Source: Nemorincola sp044225795 (GTDB lineage Bacteria; Bacteroidota; Bacteroidia; Chitinophagales; Chitinophagaceae). From it: a stretch of DNA of 64,000 nucleotides. The DNA lies in contig JBGAIF010000001.1 of the NCBI GenBank assembly GCA_044225795.1, positions 868,001 through 932,000 of the forward strand, read 5' to 3'. This document shows positions 1 to 7,286 of the stretch, piece after piece. Numbering within the stretch: the stretch's first letter is position 1; every line of letters starts with the position of its first letter. The notes under the pieces were generated by a model that did no database searches, was not told where the DNA came from, and saw only the letters and a program-made list of their open reading frames with translations. Made by a program: the position numbers and the translations under genes.

Positions 1-762
1 CTGAGATTGCACAACGCCACTCATTTTTCCATTCAGGATATTATTGACTCTTTTTCAAAGCCTGTAGTTCTCGTATTTCTGGAGAGGTGCTTGAGTAATT
101 ACTGGTTTGGGGTTATTTTATTCATATCATCTGCTATCGTGATGATCAACAATAAACAGATGATACGTTTTGCTTGGACTGTCTTGTTTATTACGGGCTA
201 TATAGTATTGATGGGATTGACTTACCGGGATGAGGGAAGAGACACTGTGCTTGCGCATATAGAACTGGAGTGGCAAAGCCTTGGGATCATTATTGCAACA
301 CCGTTCGTATTTGAAGTGCTTACAAGACTAGACAAATACCGGGCCGCTTTGATCCTGACTGTAATATTGGTAACAAGATTGACATATATTGGAATTGCAG
401 TACCTAAGTTTATATGGCGGACGCAATTCAGTGAAATTGTTTTATCAAGAATGAGGAAGAAAAAGATCAATAAGCTGATCTTATATTCAGACGACAGATA
501 CCGGACAAAATATGTACTCGATTGGACCATCCCTTATGAGAGTTTATTCGCCTCCGACGCAAGGTCTGACCGTCCCATGTTAACTTATTGTATTCTCAAT
601 AAGAACGGCGATAAGGAGAAAATAGATCTTTTGACCTCGCGGAGAGATGTGTACTATCAATTATTTTATTGTTTGCCTGTCGGGGAGGTTAACAGTCCAT
701 ATTTTGTCATAGATACAATGCAGCCATATAGTGCCATGTCTTTTGATGATTTTTTCAGGTGA
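1..762 (+). CDS. Partial integral membrane protein, C-terminal part
   Basis: The frame is open from the first base of the window, so the true start lies upstream; the TTG at 7 is only the first possible internal start. The visible 250 or so residues hold four or five hydrophobic segments (about residues 15-45, 50-70, 90-105, 112-135), then a soluble basic tail of about 110 residues rich in Tyr and Asp that ends at the TGA at 760-762. I do not recognise the family. The layout resembles the end of a multi-spanning inner-membrane protein with a C-terminal cytoplasmic or periplasmic domain. A promoter-like sequence follows it, so it is probably not co-transcribed with the next gene. Confidence 0.6.
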   Translation: MRLHNATHFSIQDIIDSFSKPVVLVFLERCLSNYWFGVILFISSAIVMINNKQMIRFAWTVLFITGYIVLMGLTYRDEGRDTVLAHIELEWQSLGIIIATPFVFEVLTRLDKYRAALILTVILVTRLTYIGIAVPKFIWRTQFSEIVLSRMRKKKINKLILYSDDRYRTKYVLDWTIPYESLFASDARSDRPMLTYCILNKNGDKEKIDLLTSRRDVYYQLFYCLPVGEVNSPYFVIDTMQPYSAMSFDDFFR

Positions 763-809
763 TTTTTTTTGAAAAAAATTATGGTTTCCCAAAGCCTTTT
801 TAAGAAGAC

Positions 810-837
810 TTGCACTAGTGACACTTTCCTATATTTG
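810..837 (+). promoter_or_regulatory. Bacteroidota-type promoter (TTG / TATATTTG)
   Basis: TTG at 810-812 and TATATTTG at 830-837, separated by 17 bases, match the Bacteroidota housekeeping promoter (-33 TTG, -7 TAnnTTTG). Transcription would start near 844, about 160 bases before the thioesterase start codon at 1004, leaving a long leader. Confidence 0.6.
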
Positions 838-843
838 TATTGT

Positions 844-994
844 TGTTGGCGGCTCGCAAGCATTTTTATAACGAGCGAACCGTATTAAAAAGTAACGTCT
901 ATCGCTGAATAGATAGCTCCTCGGGTTACGCCATTATGTCATACAAGGAGTTGATGCAATAATGGTTACAGGAAATCCCCGTAATTTCGCTTAA
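844..994 (+). ncRNA. Candidate structured leader or small RNA
   Basis: The region downstream of the promoter folds by eye into a three-way junction: P1 847-850 with 930-933, P2 852-856 (GCTCG) with 872-876 (CGAGC), P3 892-896 (GTAAC) with 925-929 (GTTAC) capped by CTATC 899-903 with GATAG 912-916. An alternative hairpin, CCATTAT 931-937 with ATAATGG 959-965, uses the 3' strand of P1, so the two folds exclude each other. The loop of the second hairpin holds AAGGAG (945-950). A ten-codon reading frame starts at 962 and stops at 994. No uridine-rich terminator follows. It could be a cis-regulatory leader of the thioesterase gene or a small RNA; no family was recognised. Confidence 0.35.
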
Positions 995-1003
995 AACATA
1001 GAT

Positions 1004-1519
1004 ATGCATACGAAACACCCGCAAGATTCATTTGTTGTAATGTCTGAGCTGGTATTACCAAATGATACCAATACCCTCGGTAACCTTATGGGTGGCCGCC
1101 TCATGCATTGGATGGATATTGCTGCTGCTATATCTGCACAAAAGCATTGTAATTGCCCGGTGGTCACTGCCTCTGTTGACAATGTTTCATTCTCGCTTCC
1201 TATAAAACTTGGAAACCTCCTGACAATTGAAGCAAAGCTTACGCGTTCATTCAATACGTCGATGGAAATATATCTTCGCGTGTGGGGAGAAGATCTGTCG
1301 GCGCAGTATAAATACCTCTCCAATGAGGCCTATATGACGTTTGTGGCACTTGATCCGAACGGCCGCCCGCGTAAGGTGCCAGAGGTGATCCCGCAAACAG
1401 AGGCGGAGCAGAAGGTATATGATGGTGCATTACGCCGCAGGCAGTTGAGGCTAATACTTGGTGGTAAGATGAAGACCGAGGATGCGGGCGAATTGAGGGC
1501 CCTGTTTGTAAAAGAGTAA
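1004..1519 (+). CDS. Acyl-CoA thioesterase (hotdog fold, YciA/BACH type)
   Basis: 171 residues, the usual size for a single-hotdog acyl-CoA hydrolase that cleaves acyl-CoA to free acid and CoA in the cytoplasm. The N-terminal block with the N-x-x-G-x-x-M-G-G-x-L-M-x-W-M-D pattern (residues 24-40) is the hotdog helix region that carries the catalytic Asp in this family. A second block (VDNVSFSLPIKLGNLL) is the usual central strand. The C-terminal 45 residues are charged and probably helical. The ATG at 1004 gives the normal family start. It is followed after 21 bases by the M16-like gene on the same strand. Physiological substrate chain length cannot be read from sequence. Confidence 0.85.
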   Translation: MHTKHPQDSFVVMSELVLPNDTNTLGNLMGGRLMHWMDIAAAISAQKHCNCPVVTASVDNVSFSLPIKLGNLLTIEAKLTRSFNTSMEIYLRVWGEDLSAQYKYLSNEAYMTFVALDPNGRPRKVPEVIPQTEAEQKVYDGALRRRQLRLILGGKMKTEDAGELRALFVKE

Positions 1520-1540
1520 TAAGAAAATCAGATCTGAACA

Positions 1541-2824
1541 ATGAAAGTAAACCGTAGTATCGCCCCGGTCATTCACGATGCCATTGAATTTGAGTACAAG
1601 CTACCACCTATCAATAATACCCGGCTGGACAACAATATACCTTTACACTGGCTCGACGCAGGCGTACAGGATATATTGCAGGTAGATTGGGTGTTTCCTG
1701 CAGGGCTGTGGTATGAACAGAAACCATCTGTAGCTAATGCTACAGGTGCGCTGCTAAAGAACGGGACTACCCGTAAGACGTCTGCCGAGATACACGAAGC
1801 TTTGGAATTTTATGGTGCACAGCTCAAGGTGAACACAGGCAACGATTACTGCACGCTCTCGCTGTTTACTATGACCAAGCATTTGCCCGAGTTGTTACCT
1901 ATTGTACATGAGATCATTACTGAGGCATCGTTCCCAGAGCATGAGATCGAGATACATAAACGTAACGCCATTCAGCGCCTCCTCGTGAACCTTCGCCAGT
2001 GCGAGTTTGTAGCCAATCAACAGATAGACGCGTTGTTGTTTGGTGAGCAGCACCCGTATGGTCGTTATTCGAAAAAAGATAACATAGAAGCCTTGACAAG
2101 AGAGGACCTGTTGACGTTTTATAACGGACACTACAACATGTCTAATGTACGTATGTTCATGGCAGGGAAGGTTACTGAAAAGGAAGTAAAATGTATCAAT
2201 GATATATTTGGTCGTGTAGCTACTCATGATATTAAGGTTGTTCGGCCTTCGTTTAGTGTCAGTTCCTCTGCCCAACACCTGTTGAAGATAGACAACGACC
2301 CCAATGGCGTTCAGGGTGCCATCCGCATCGGCCGCTTGTTCCCTAACAGGCATCATCCCGATTATACACCAATGGTGGTGCTGAACACGCTGTTTGGTGG
2401 TTATTTTGGTTCCAGGCTGATGAGTAACATCAGGGAGGACAAGGGCTACACGTATGGCATTTATAGCTCCGTTACACCGGAGGTAGATGGCGGTTCACTC
2501 GTGGTGCAGACAGAGACGGGCAGACAGGTAGTGGAAGATGCCGTGAAAGAAGTGTACCACGAAATGGAGGTGCTGTGTAATGAAACGGCATCTGATGACG
2601 AGCTCTTGCTGGTAAAGAACTATCTGCTCGGCGGTTTACTGGGTGATCTTGATGGCCCTTTCTCCATACTGCAACGCTGGCGCACTTTGATCCTGAACGG
2701 GTTTACGGAAGATTATTTCAATAACAACATCAGGATATACAAGACGATCACGCCCGAAGAGTTGCGGACCCTGGCACAAAAGTATTTTGACCGTAAGGAG
2801 TTTTTCGAAGTGGTTGTGATATGA
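1541..2824 (+). CDS. M16-family peptidase-like protein lacking the zinc motif
   Basis: 427 residues with the two-domain architecture of M16B (processing-peptidase-like) proteins. The place where active members carry HxxEH reads ATGALLKNGT here, so the zinc-binding His and Glu residues are absent. The C-terminal domain keeps the SNIREDKGYTYGIYS block used for substrate contact in M16B enzymes. Many M16B proteases act as a pair of one catalytic and one non-catalytic chain, so this is most likely the non-catalytic partner; its catalytic mate is not in the window. There is no signal peptide, which suggests a cytoplasmic location. It follows the thioesterase by 21 bases and ends 4 bases from the convergent GNAT gene. 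Confidence 0.8.
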   Translation: MKVNRSIAPVIHDAIEFEYKLPPINNTRLDNNIPLHWLDAGVQDILQVDWVFPAGLWYEQKPSVANATGALLKNGTTRKTSAEIHEALEFYGAQLKVNTGNDYCTLSLFTMTKHLPELLPIVHEIITEASFPEHEIEIHKRNAIQRLLVNLRQCEFVANQQIDALLFGEQHPYGRYSKKDNIEALTREDLLTFYNGHYNMSNVRMFMAGKVTEKEVKCINDIFGRVATHDIKVVRPSFSVSSSAQHLLKIDNDPNGVQGAIRIGRLFPNRHHPDYTPMVVLNTLFGGYFGSRLMSNIREDKGYTYGIYSSVTPEVDGGSLVVQTETGRQVVEDAVKEVYHEMEVLCNETASDDELLLVKNYLLGGLLGDLDGPFSILQRWRTLILNGFTEDYFNNNIRIYKTITPEELRTLAQKYFDRKEFFEVVVI

Positions 2825-2827
2825 TAT

Positions 2828-3352
2828 TTATGCGCTGAGCTCTTTTTTCATGAGCATATCTGTCTGAATATCGTCGCCAAGTGTGAACTGATGCGAGCCA
2901 AAGAATTCAAACCCCCACTTTTTGTAAAAATTTACAGCCCTGTTGTTGAATTCCCAGACACCCAGCCACATAACATGGTGATGATGCGCAATTGCATAAC
3001 TGATGCAATGGCTCATTATTGTTGCACCTGCTTTTGCATCATGATACTGTTTCAATACATATATCCTTTCCAGTTCTATAGCGTTCTGCCCTTCAAGCTC
3101 CTTTAACTTTTTAGCGGTTCTCAGTTTCGCATAGCCAATGAGTAATTCGTCTAAGTACGCCAGGAAGAATACATTATCTGGTTCATTGAGTTCATCAGTT
3201 AGTTTGCTGATGCTCATCTCCCCGGCAATATATTTGTCCATATCTTCCTTCTTATTGTCTTTCAGGAAAGTATCCAGGAACGTGGTAATGCTGAGCTCTG
3301 TCAGTGCTTTTGCATCTTCAATGACAGCCCGCCTGATTTTTATGGAGTGCAT
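2828..3352 (-). CDS. GNAT-family N-acetyltransferase
   Basis: 174 residues with a GNAT layout: an N-terminal strand-helix (IKIRRAVIEDAKALTEL), a central strand ending in ELERIYVLKQYHDAKAGATIM, which corresponds to motif A with its acetyl-CoA pyrophosphate loop, and motif B ending in LGVWEFNNRAVNFYKKWGFE, the hallmark of the family. It would transfer an acetyl group from acetyl-CoA to an unknown amine. It stands alone and converges on the M16-like gene with a 3-base gap. The substrate cannot be inferred. Confidence 0.85.
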   Translation of the reverse strand: MHSIKIRRAVIEDAKALTELSITTFLDTFLKDNKKEDMDKYIAGEMSISKLTDELNEPDNVFFLAYLDELLIGYAKLRTAKKLKELEGQNAIELERIYVLKQYHDAKAGATIMSHCISYAIAHHHHVMWLGVWEFNNRAVNFYKKWGFEFFGSHQFTLGDDIQTDMLMKKELSA

Positions 3353-3459
3353 CTATCCCTTAACTTTGAGTAGTGCAAGATAGTTAATGAAGTATTAAAA
3401 GAACCGGTTACGAGATCCGTAAAGCAGTTTACTTCGTTTATGATATCAAAACCACGATC

Positions 3460-3981
3460 ATGCGTAAGCTTAACATCATCGTTGCCATTATCTGCAACCT
3501 GTTCTTCTCACAGTGCAGAGGCGACCAAAAAGACACGACTATGACAGGACACGAAAACAATCCGTATTACTCGCGCACAGACACTACCCACTTGAAGGTC
3601 AGTGACGCAGAATGGAAGAAGATTCTTCCCAAAGACATTTATAGCATAGCCCGTGAAAAAGGAACGGAATGGGCTTTCTCAGGTAAATACTGGAAGACAG
3701 ACGTTAAAGGCACTTATTATTGCGCGGTGTGTGGCAATAAGTTGTTCCGCTCAGATGCCAAGTTTGCGAGTAGCTGCGGATGGCCCAGCTTTTTTGAGAC
3801 ATCACGTAAGGATGCCGTACAGTATCACGAAGACCACACTCATGGTATGGAACGCGTGGAAGTGGTTTGCGGCCGTTGCGATTCCCACCTGGGCCATGTG
3901 TTTGATGACGGCCCACCGCCTACACATAGGAGATATTGCATGAATTCAGCCGTACTGGATTTTGACCCGGACCAGAATTAG
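3460..3981 (+). CDS. msrB: Peptide-methionine (R)-S-oxide reductase, exported
   Basis: 173 residues. MsrB reduces methionine-R-sulfoxide in oxidised proteins. Two zinc CxxC pairs are visible (CAVC near residue 88 and CGRC near residue 137), as are the conserved SSCGWPSF block and the catalytic cysteine in RRYCMNS near the C terminus. Residues 1-19 form a hydrophobic leader ending in LFFSQC, a poor but possible lipobox, so the enzyme is probably exported and may be a lipoprotein repairing periplasmic proteins. No msrA is adjacent. ATG start at 3460. Confidence 0.92.
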   Translation: MRKLNIIVAIICNLFFSQCRGDQKDTTMTGHENNPYYSRTDTTHLKVSDAEWKKILPKDIYSIAREKGTEWAFSGKYWKTDVKGTYYCAVCGNKLFRSDAKFASSCGWPSFFETSRKDAVQYHEDHTHGMERVEVVCGRCDSHLGHVFDDGPPPTHRRYCMNSAVLDFDPDQN

Positions 3982-4058
3982 GCAACTTTCCTTATAGATC
4001 GGGTATATATTGCAATAAATGGGTTTTATGCCCCTAAACCGGCCTCACATTTATTCAG

Positions 4059-4066
4059 TAAATTTG
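4059..4066 (+). promoter_or_regulatory. -7 promoter element TAAATTTG before mqnC
   Basis: TAAATTTG matches TAnnTTTG and sits 18 bases before the ATG at 4085. A convincing TTG at -33 is missing. Its position argues for translation from 4085 rather than from the in-frame start at 4019, which would lie upstream of the transcription start. Confidence 0.45.
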
Positions 4067-4084
4067 CGGTCTAAACAGGTTTTG

Positions 4085-5209
4085 ATGGAATTACAGGGTC
4101 TATACGAACGGGCTTTACGATTTGAGTTCTTAAGTGCGGAAGAGGGTATGTTTCTTTTTGAACACGCGCCGCTTACCGATCTTATGTTTGTGGCTAATGA
4201 ACTAAGGAAAGTCCAGGTGCCTCACGGAAAAGTGACATGGATCATAGATCGTAATGTGAACACGACAAACGTTTGTGTGGCCAATTGTAAGTTCTGTAAC
4301 TTTTATCGCATCCCCGGCCATCCCGAATCTTACATCACAGATATTGAGACCTACAAGCGCAAGATAGACGAGACCTTTAAATATGGCGGAGAGCAGTTGC
4401 TGCTTCAGGGTGGGCATCACCCGGATCTGGGCCTTGCGTATTATGTGGACCTGTTCAGACAGCTTAAGCAACTCTACCCCAACTTAAAACTTCACGCACT
4501 GGGACCACCCGAAGTGGCGCACATCACCAAACTGGAGAAGAGCACTCATCATGAGGTTTTGAAGGCGCTGATGGATGCAGGGCTGGATAGCCTACCCGGT
4601 GCAGGTGCCGAGATACTGGATGACCGCGTGCGCAGGCTGGTGTCAAATGGTAAGTGCGGCGCGCAGGAGTGGCTCGATATCATGCACGAAGCGCATAAGC
4701 TTGGCCTCACAACAAGTGCAACCATGATGTTCGGGCATGTAGAAACACTGAAAGAGCGCTTTGAACATTTAGTGAAGCTTCGTGAAGTGCAGGCTAAGAA
4801 ACCGGAAGGCGCAAAGGGCTTCCTGGCATTCATTCCATGGACATTCCAGGATGTAGATACGCTGCTGCAACGTATTCGCGGCACCAAGAACCTTACAACC
4901 GCCGAAGAATATATTCGCACTATAGCCATGAGCCGTATCTTGTTGCCCAATGTGAAGAACATACAGGCATCATGGCTCACTGTCGGTAAGCAGGTGGCGC
5001 AGATATGTCTTCATGCCGGGGCCAATGACTTTGGTTCCATTATGATCGAAGAGAATGTGGTAAGTGCTGCCGGCGCACCACATCGCTTTACAGCTAAAAA
5101 AATGCAGGACGCGATACGTGAAGCAGGATTTGAGCCGCAGCTGAGGAACCAGCAGTACGAGTTCCGTAAGATGCCGGAGCAGATTGAAGAACAAGTGATA
5201 ACGTACTAA
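4085..5209 (+). CDS. mqnC: Cyclic dehypoxanthinyl futalosine synthase (radical SAM)
   Basis: 374 residues from the ATG at 4085; an in-frame start at 4019 would add 22 residues but lies before the likely promoter box. The radical-SAM cluster motif CVANCKFC (CxxxCxxC) is near residue 70, followed by YGGEQLLLQGGHHPDLG and LPGAGAEILDDRVR, both typical of MqnC. The C-terminal GANDFGSIMIEENVV block is also a family signature. MqnC cyclises dehypoxanthine futalosine in the futalosine route to menaquinone, the only respiratory quinone in most Bacteroidota. MqnE and CofH-like radical SAM enzymes are related, but the combined motifs favour MqnC. It is monocistronic and ends at a hairpin shared with the opposite gene. 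Confidence 0.9.
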   Translation: MELQGLYERALRFEFLSAEEGMFLFEHAPLTDLMFVANELRKVQVPHGKVTWIIDRNVNTTNVCVANCKFCNFYRIPGHPESYITDIETYKRKIDETFKYGGEQLLLQGGHHPDLGLAYYVDLFRQLKQLYPNLKLHALGPPEVAHITKLEKSTHHEVLKALMDAGLDSLPGAGAEILDDRVRRLVSNGKCGAQEWLDIMHEAHKLGLTTSATMMFGHVETLKERFEHLVKLREVQAKKPEGAKGFLAFIPWTFQDVDTLLQRIRGTKNLTTAEEYIRTIAMSRILLPNVKNIQASWLTVGKQVAQICLHAGANDFGSIMIEENVVSAAGAPHRFTAKKMQDAIREAGFEPQLRNQQYEFRKMPEQIEEQVITY

Positions 5210-5218
5210 ACCCCCAAA

Positions 5219-5237
5219 CCCCCTAAAGGGGGCTTTC
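5219..5237. terminator. Short C/G hairpin between convergent genes
   Basis: CCCCC (5219-5223), loop TAAA, GGGGG (5228-5232), then CTTTCC. This is a common intergenic hairpin in Bacteroidota and sits between the convergent mqnC and DUF559 genes. Confidence 0.4.
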
Positions 5238-5239
5238 CA

Positions 5240-5638
5240 TTATTTTCGGATAATTGGCTCTGATTTGCTGGTTGAATTGGAAAGGTATGCGTCAATTTTT
5301 TGAATAACAAGGTTTAGACTCTTTTCGACCTGCTCATTGGTAAATCTGAAGAAAGAGATTCCTTCACCTTCAAGATGTTTCTGCCGTTCAATGTCTTTTC
5401 TTTGAACGTCAAAATCGGTATGAACAGATCCGTCAATTTCTATAATGAGTTTTAGCAGGTGGCAATAGAAGTCGGCTATATAAATGCTGATAGGATGTTG
5501 TCTTCTGAACTTATAGCCTTGAGGTTTCTGTTTTAAATACGACCATAGAAGTAATTCGGCGTGTGTAGGATTATTTCTAAGTTTCTTCGCGTTCTCAAAG
5601 ATTATGTTATCCGCGCCAAGAAACATTTTCCTCTTCAT
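5240..5638 (-). CDS. DUF559-family endonuclease-like protein
   Basis: 132 residues matching the DUF559 (Vsr-like, PD-(D/E)xK-related) pattern: LRNNPTHAELLLWSYL, then GYKFRRQHPI, then IYIADFYC, then LIIEIDGSVH, with the acidic D and E-x-D residues of the predicted nuclease core, and finally ISFFRFTNEQV. Such proteins occur singly in many Bacteroidota genomes; their role is unproven but a repair or mobile-element function has been suggested. ATG start at 5638. It has its own hairpins on both sides and no operon partner. Confidence 0.8.
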   Translation of the reverse strand: MKRKMFLGADNIIFENAKKLRNNPTHAELLLWSYLKQKPQGYKFRRQHPISIYIADFYCHLLKLIIEIDGSVHTDFDVQRKDIERQKHLEGEGISFFRFTNEQVEKSLNLVIQKIDAYLSNSTSKSEPIIRK

Positions 5639-5660
5639 GATTAAGCTATTCAGGTTCTAA

Positions 5661-5703
5661 AAATAAAAGGCGCTCAATTATTTTACAATAGTTGAGCGCC
5701 TTT
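5661..5703 (-). terminator. Intrinsic terminator of dnaN
   Basis: Inverted repeat AAAGGCGCTCAA (5666-5677) with TTGAGCGCCTTT (5692-5703). Read on the minus strand, the right arm comes first and the left arm is followed by a T-rich run, so it ends transcription leaving dnaN. Confidence 0.75.
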
Positions 5704-5744
5704 CAAAAGTCAAATAGCAGGTTCCCCCTTCAGGGGTCAAGGGG

Positions 5745-6866
5745 TTAAACGCCCACCATCAATGGCATCAGTAGCATCAGTACTTCTTCGTTCTCTACTT
5801 TATCAATAGAACGGAAGATACCGGCACGCGTTGGTGTACTAAGCTCTATCTGTATCTCATTACCATCGAGGTTGTTTACCATTTCTACCATCAGCTTGGC
5901 GTTGAAGGCTATCTTCATATCTTCTCCACTGTACTGGCAGCTCAGCATTTCCTTACCTTCATAAGAGAAGTCCACATCCTGCGCACTGATCTGCAGTGCA
6001 TTGCCGTTGATATCCAGTACCACCTGGTTGGTGGTCTTGTTGGCAAATATGCTTACACGACGTAAGGCGCCGATAAAGTCTGCACGGTTGATGGTGAGCT
6101 TGTATGGATTGTCTAAAGGTATCACCGCCTTATAATCGGGGTAGCGTGCGTCTATCAGGCGGCAGCTCATGCTCAGCTTATCGCCGGTTATGAACAGGTG
6201 GCTGCTGTTATACGCCAGTTGCAGAGAGGCATCATCTGCAGTAAGCGTCGCTTTCAGTTGTTGCAGCGGCTTCTTAGGCACAACAAAGCCGTCCTTGGCC
6301 GGGCAGTTTATGTCTGTGCGGCGGAACTGTACCAGTCTGTGTGCATCTGTAGATACAAAAGTGATATTATCAGGCGCCAGCTCAAAGTAAACACCTGTCA
6401 TGGCAGGGCGCAGTGTATCTGCGCTCACCGCAAACAGGGTATTGTTGATGGCTTCCAGTAGGTTGATGGACGGTATAGTGAATCCCGTTGTATCGCCGGG
6501 GGCCGGTTCCTTAGGGAAATCGTCTGCCTTTTCCCCACCTATGCGGTACTTACCTACATCGCTCGACATTTCTATCGAAAGGTCTTTTTCATTTATATTG
6601 AATGTGATCGGCTGTTCGGGCAGATTCTTCAGGTAGTCGGTGAGTATCCTCGACGGAATGCAGATACGCCCTTGTCCCTGCGCGTCATTTACTTCCATCT
6701 GCACCCGCATCATGGTTTCCAGGTCAGTAGCTGTAAGTGTCAGGGTGTTGCCACGCAGTTCGAACAGGAAATCTTCAAGAACAGACAGCACTGTATTAGC
6801 GCTGATAACCCCGCTGATCTGCTGAAGATTTTTAAGCAAAGCGGTGGATGTAACTATGAAACGCAT
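5745..6866 (-). CDS. dnaN: DNA polymerase III beta sliding clamp
   Basis: 373 residues, the standard clamp length, with the three repeated clamp domains. Recognisable blocks are the N terminus MRFIVTSTALLKNLQQISGV, RPAMTGVYFE, STDAHRLVQ and DARYPDYKAVIP; the C terminus ends in LLMPLMV, the family's conserved hydrophobic tail near the peptide-binding pocket. As a ring dimer it holds the replicative polymerase on DNA. dnaA and recF are not adjacent. The start at 6866 is preceded on its own strand by a TATCTTTG box and, further up, a perfect DnaA box. Confidence 0.97.
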   Translation of the reverse strand: MRFIVTSTALLKNLQQISGVISANTVLSVLEDFLFELRGNTLTLTATDLETMMRVQMEVNDAQGQGRICIPSRILTDYLKNLPEQPITFNINEKDLSIEMSSDVGKYRIGGEKADDFPKEPAPGDTTGFTIPSINLLEAINNTLFAVSADTLRPAMTGVYFELAPDNITFVSTDAHRLVQFRRTDINCPAKDGFVVPKKPLQQLKATLTADDASLQLAYNSSHLFITGDKLSMSCRLIDARYPDYKAVIPLDNPYKLTINRADFIGALRRVSIFANKTTNQVVLDINGNALQISAQDVDFSYEGKEMLSCQYSGEDMKIAFNAKLMVEMVNNLDGNEIQIELSTPTRAGIFRSIDKVENEEVLMLLMPLMVGV

Positions 6867-6885
6867 TGTAATTGTTGGTTTTCAA

Positions 6886-6893
6886 CAAAGATA
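6886..6893 (-). promoter_or_regulatory. -7 element (TATCTTTG) of the dnaN promoter
   Basis: On the minus strand this reads TATCTTTG, a match to TAnnTTTG, 19 bases before the dnaN start codon. The -33 TTG is not clear. Confidence 0.45.
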
Positions 6894-6931
6894 TTTTAAA
6901 TAGAGGCAAAATTCAGCGGGGCAAAACCCTA

Positions 6932-6940
6932 TGTGGATAA
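6932..6940 (-). promoter_or_regulatory. Perfect DnaA box upstream of dnaN
   Basis: TGTGGATAA on the plus strand is the exact complement of TTATCCACA, the consensus DnaA box. It lies about 40 bases upstream of the dnaN -7 box and could link clamp expression to DnaA. A single box does not indicate an origin. Confidence 0.5.
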
Positions 6941-6956
6941 ATAGTTAGTGGGTATG

Positions 6957-7124
6957 TTATTGGTCCGGTTTTACCTTACGGGTAACGCCCAGTATCAGTG
7001 CTGTGACGGCTATCACAAGCATGATATGCACCATACTGCCCTGGTGTTTCCATACGAGGTACCCTAAAACCCATCCAACAAGCAGAAGGACAGCTATGAA
7101 ATATAAAAGGTTGCGAAAGACCAT
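6957..7124 (-). CDS. Small two-helix membrane protein (Lmo0937-like)
   Basis: 55 residues from the ATG at 7124. Longer in-frame starts exist to 7256, but the upstream part is charged and unlike the family, whereas the chosen form has the compact layout of Lmo0937/DUF5670 proteins: helix 1 (about residues 5-25, with WVLGYLVW), a short linker (KHQGSMVH), helix 2 (about 30-47), and a basic tail. Such proteins are abundant but of unknown role. It lies between dnaN and alaS, in the same direction as both. Confidence 0.6.
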   Translation of the reverse strand: MVFRNLLYFIAVLLLVGWVLGYLVWKHQGSMVHIMLVIAVTALILGVTRKVKPDQ

Positions 7125-7227
7125 TTCTACATAATAAAAGTAGTAAATCCTTATGATTACAACCGGCGTTTTTATATGACTATTTTTGTTGACAGAATGG
7201 CGGGGATAATAATGTGTAACTTCTTTT

Positions 7228-7263
7228 AAATAAGAAAGGGATATGTCATAAAACATATCCCTT
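7228..7263 (-). terminator. Intrinsic terminator after alaS
   Basis: Perfect 11-bp inverted repeat (7236-7246 with 7253-7263), loop of 6, followed on the minus strand by a T-rich run (TTTCTTATTT). It lies directly downstream of the alaS stop codon. Confidence 0.65.
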
Positions 7264-7286
7264 ATAAAATAACAATAATATCTGTT

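Noticed and set aside
844..994. Bacteroidota 6S RNA
   Set aside because: The pairing that can be seen is a three-way junction and a separate hairpin, not a rod with a central bubble; only some G+C-rich bits resemble 6S. I keep it as an unassigned structured leader.
4019..4084. Longer start of mqnC at 4019
   Set aside because: The TAAATTTG promoter box at 4059-4066 lies inside the extension, and the extra residues are not part of the usual MqnC N terminus.
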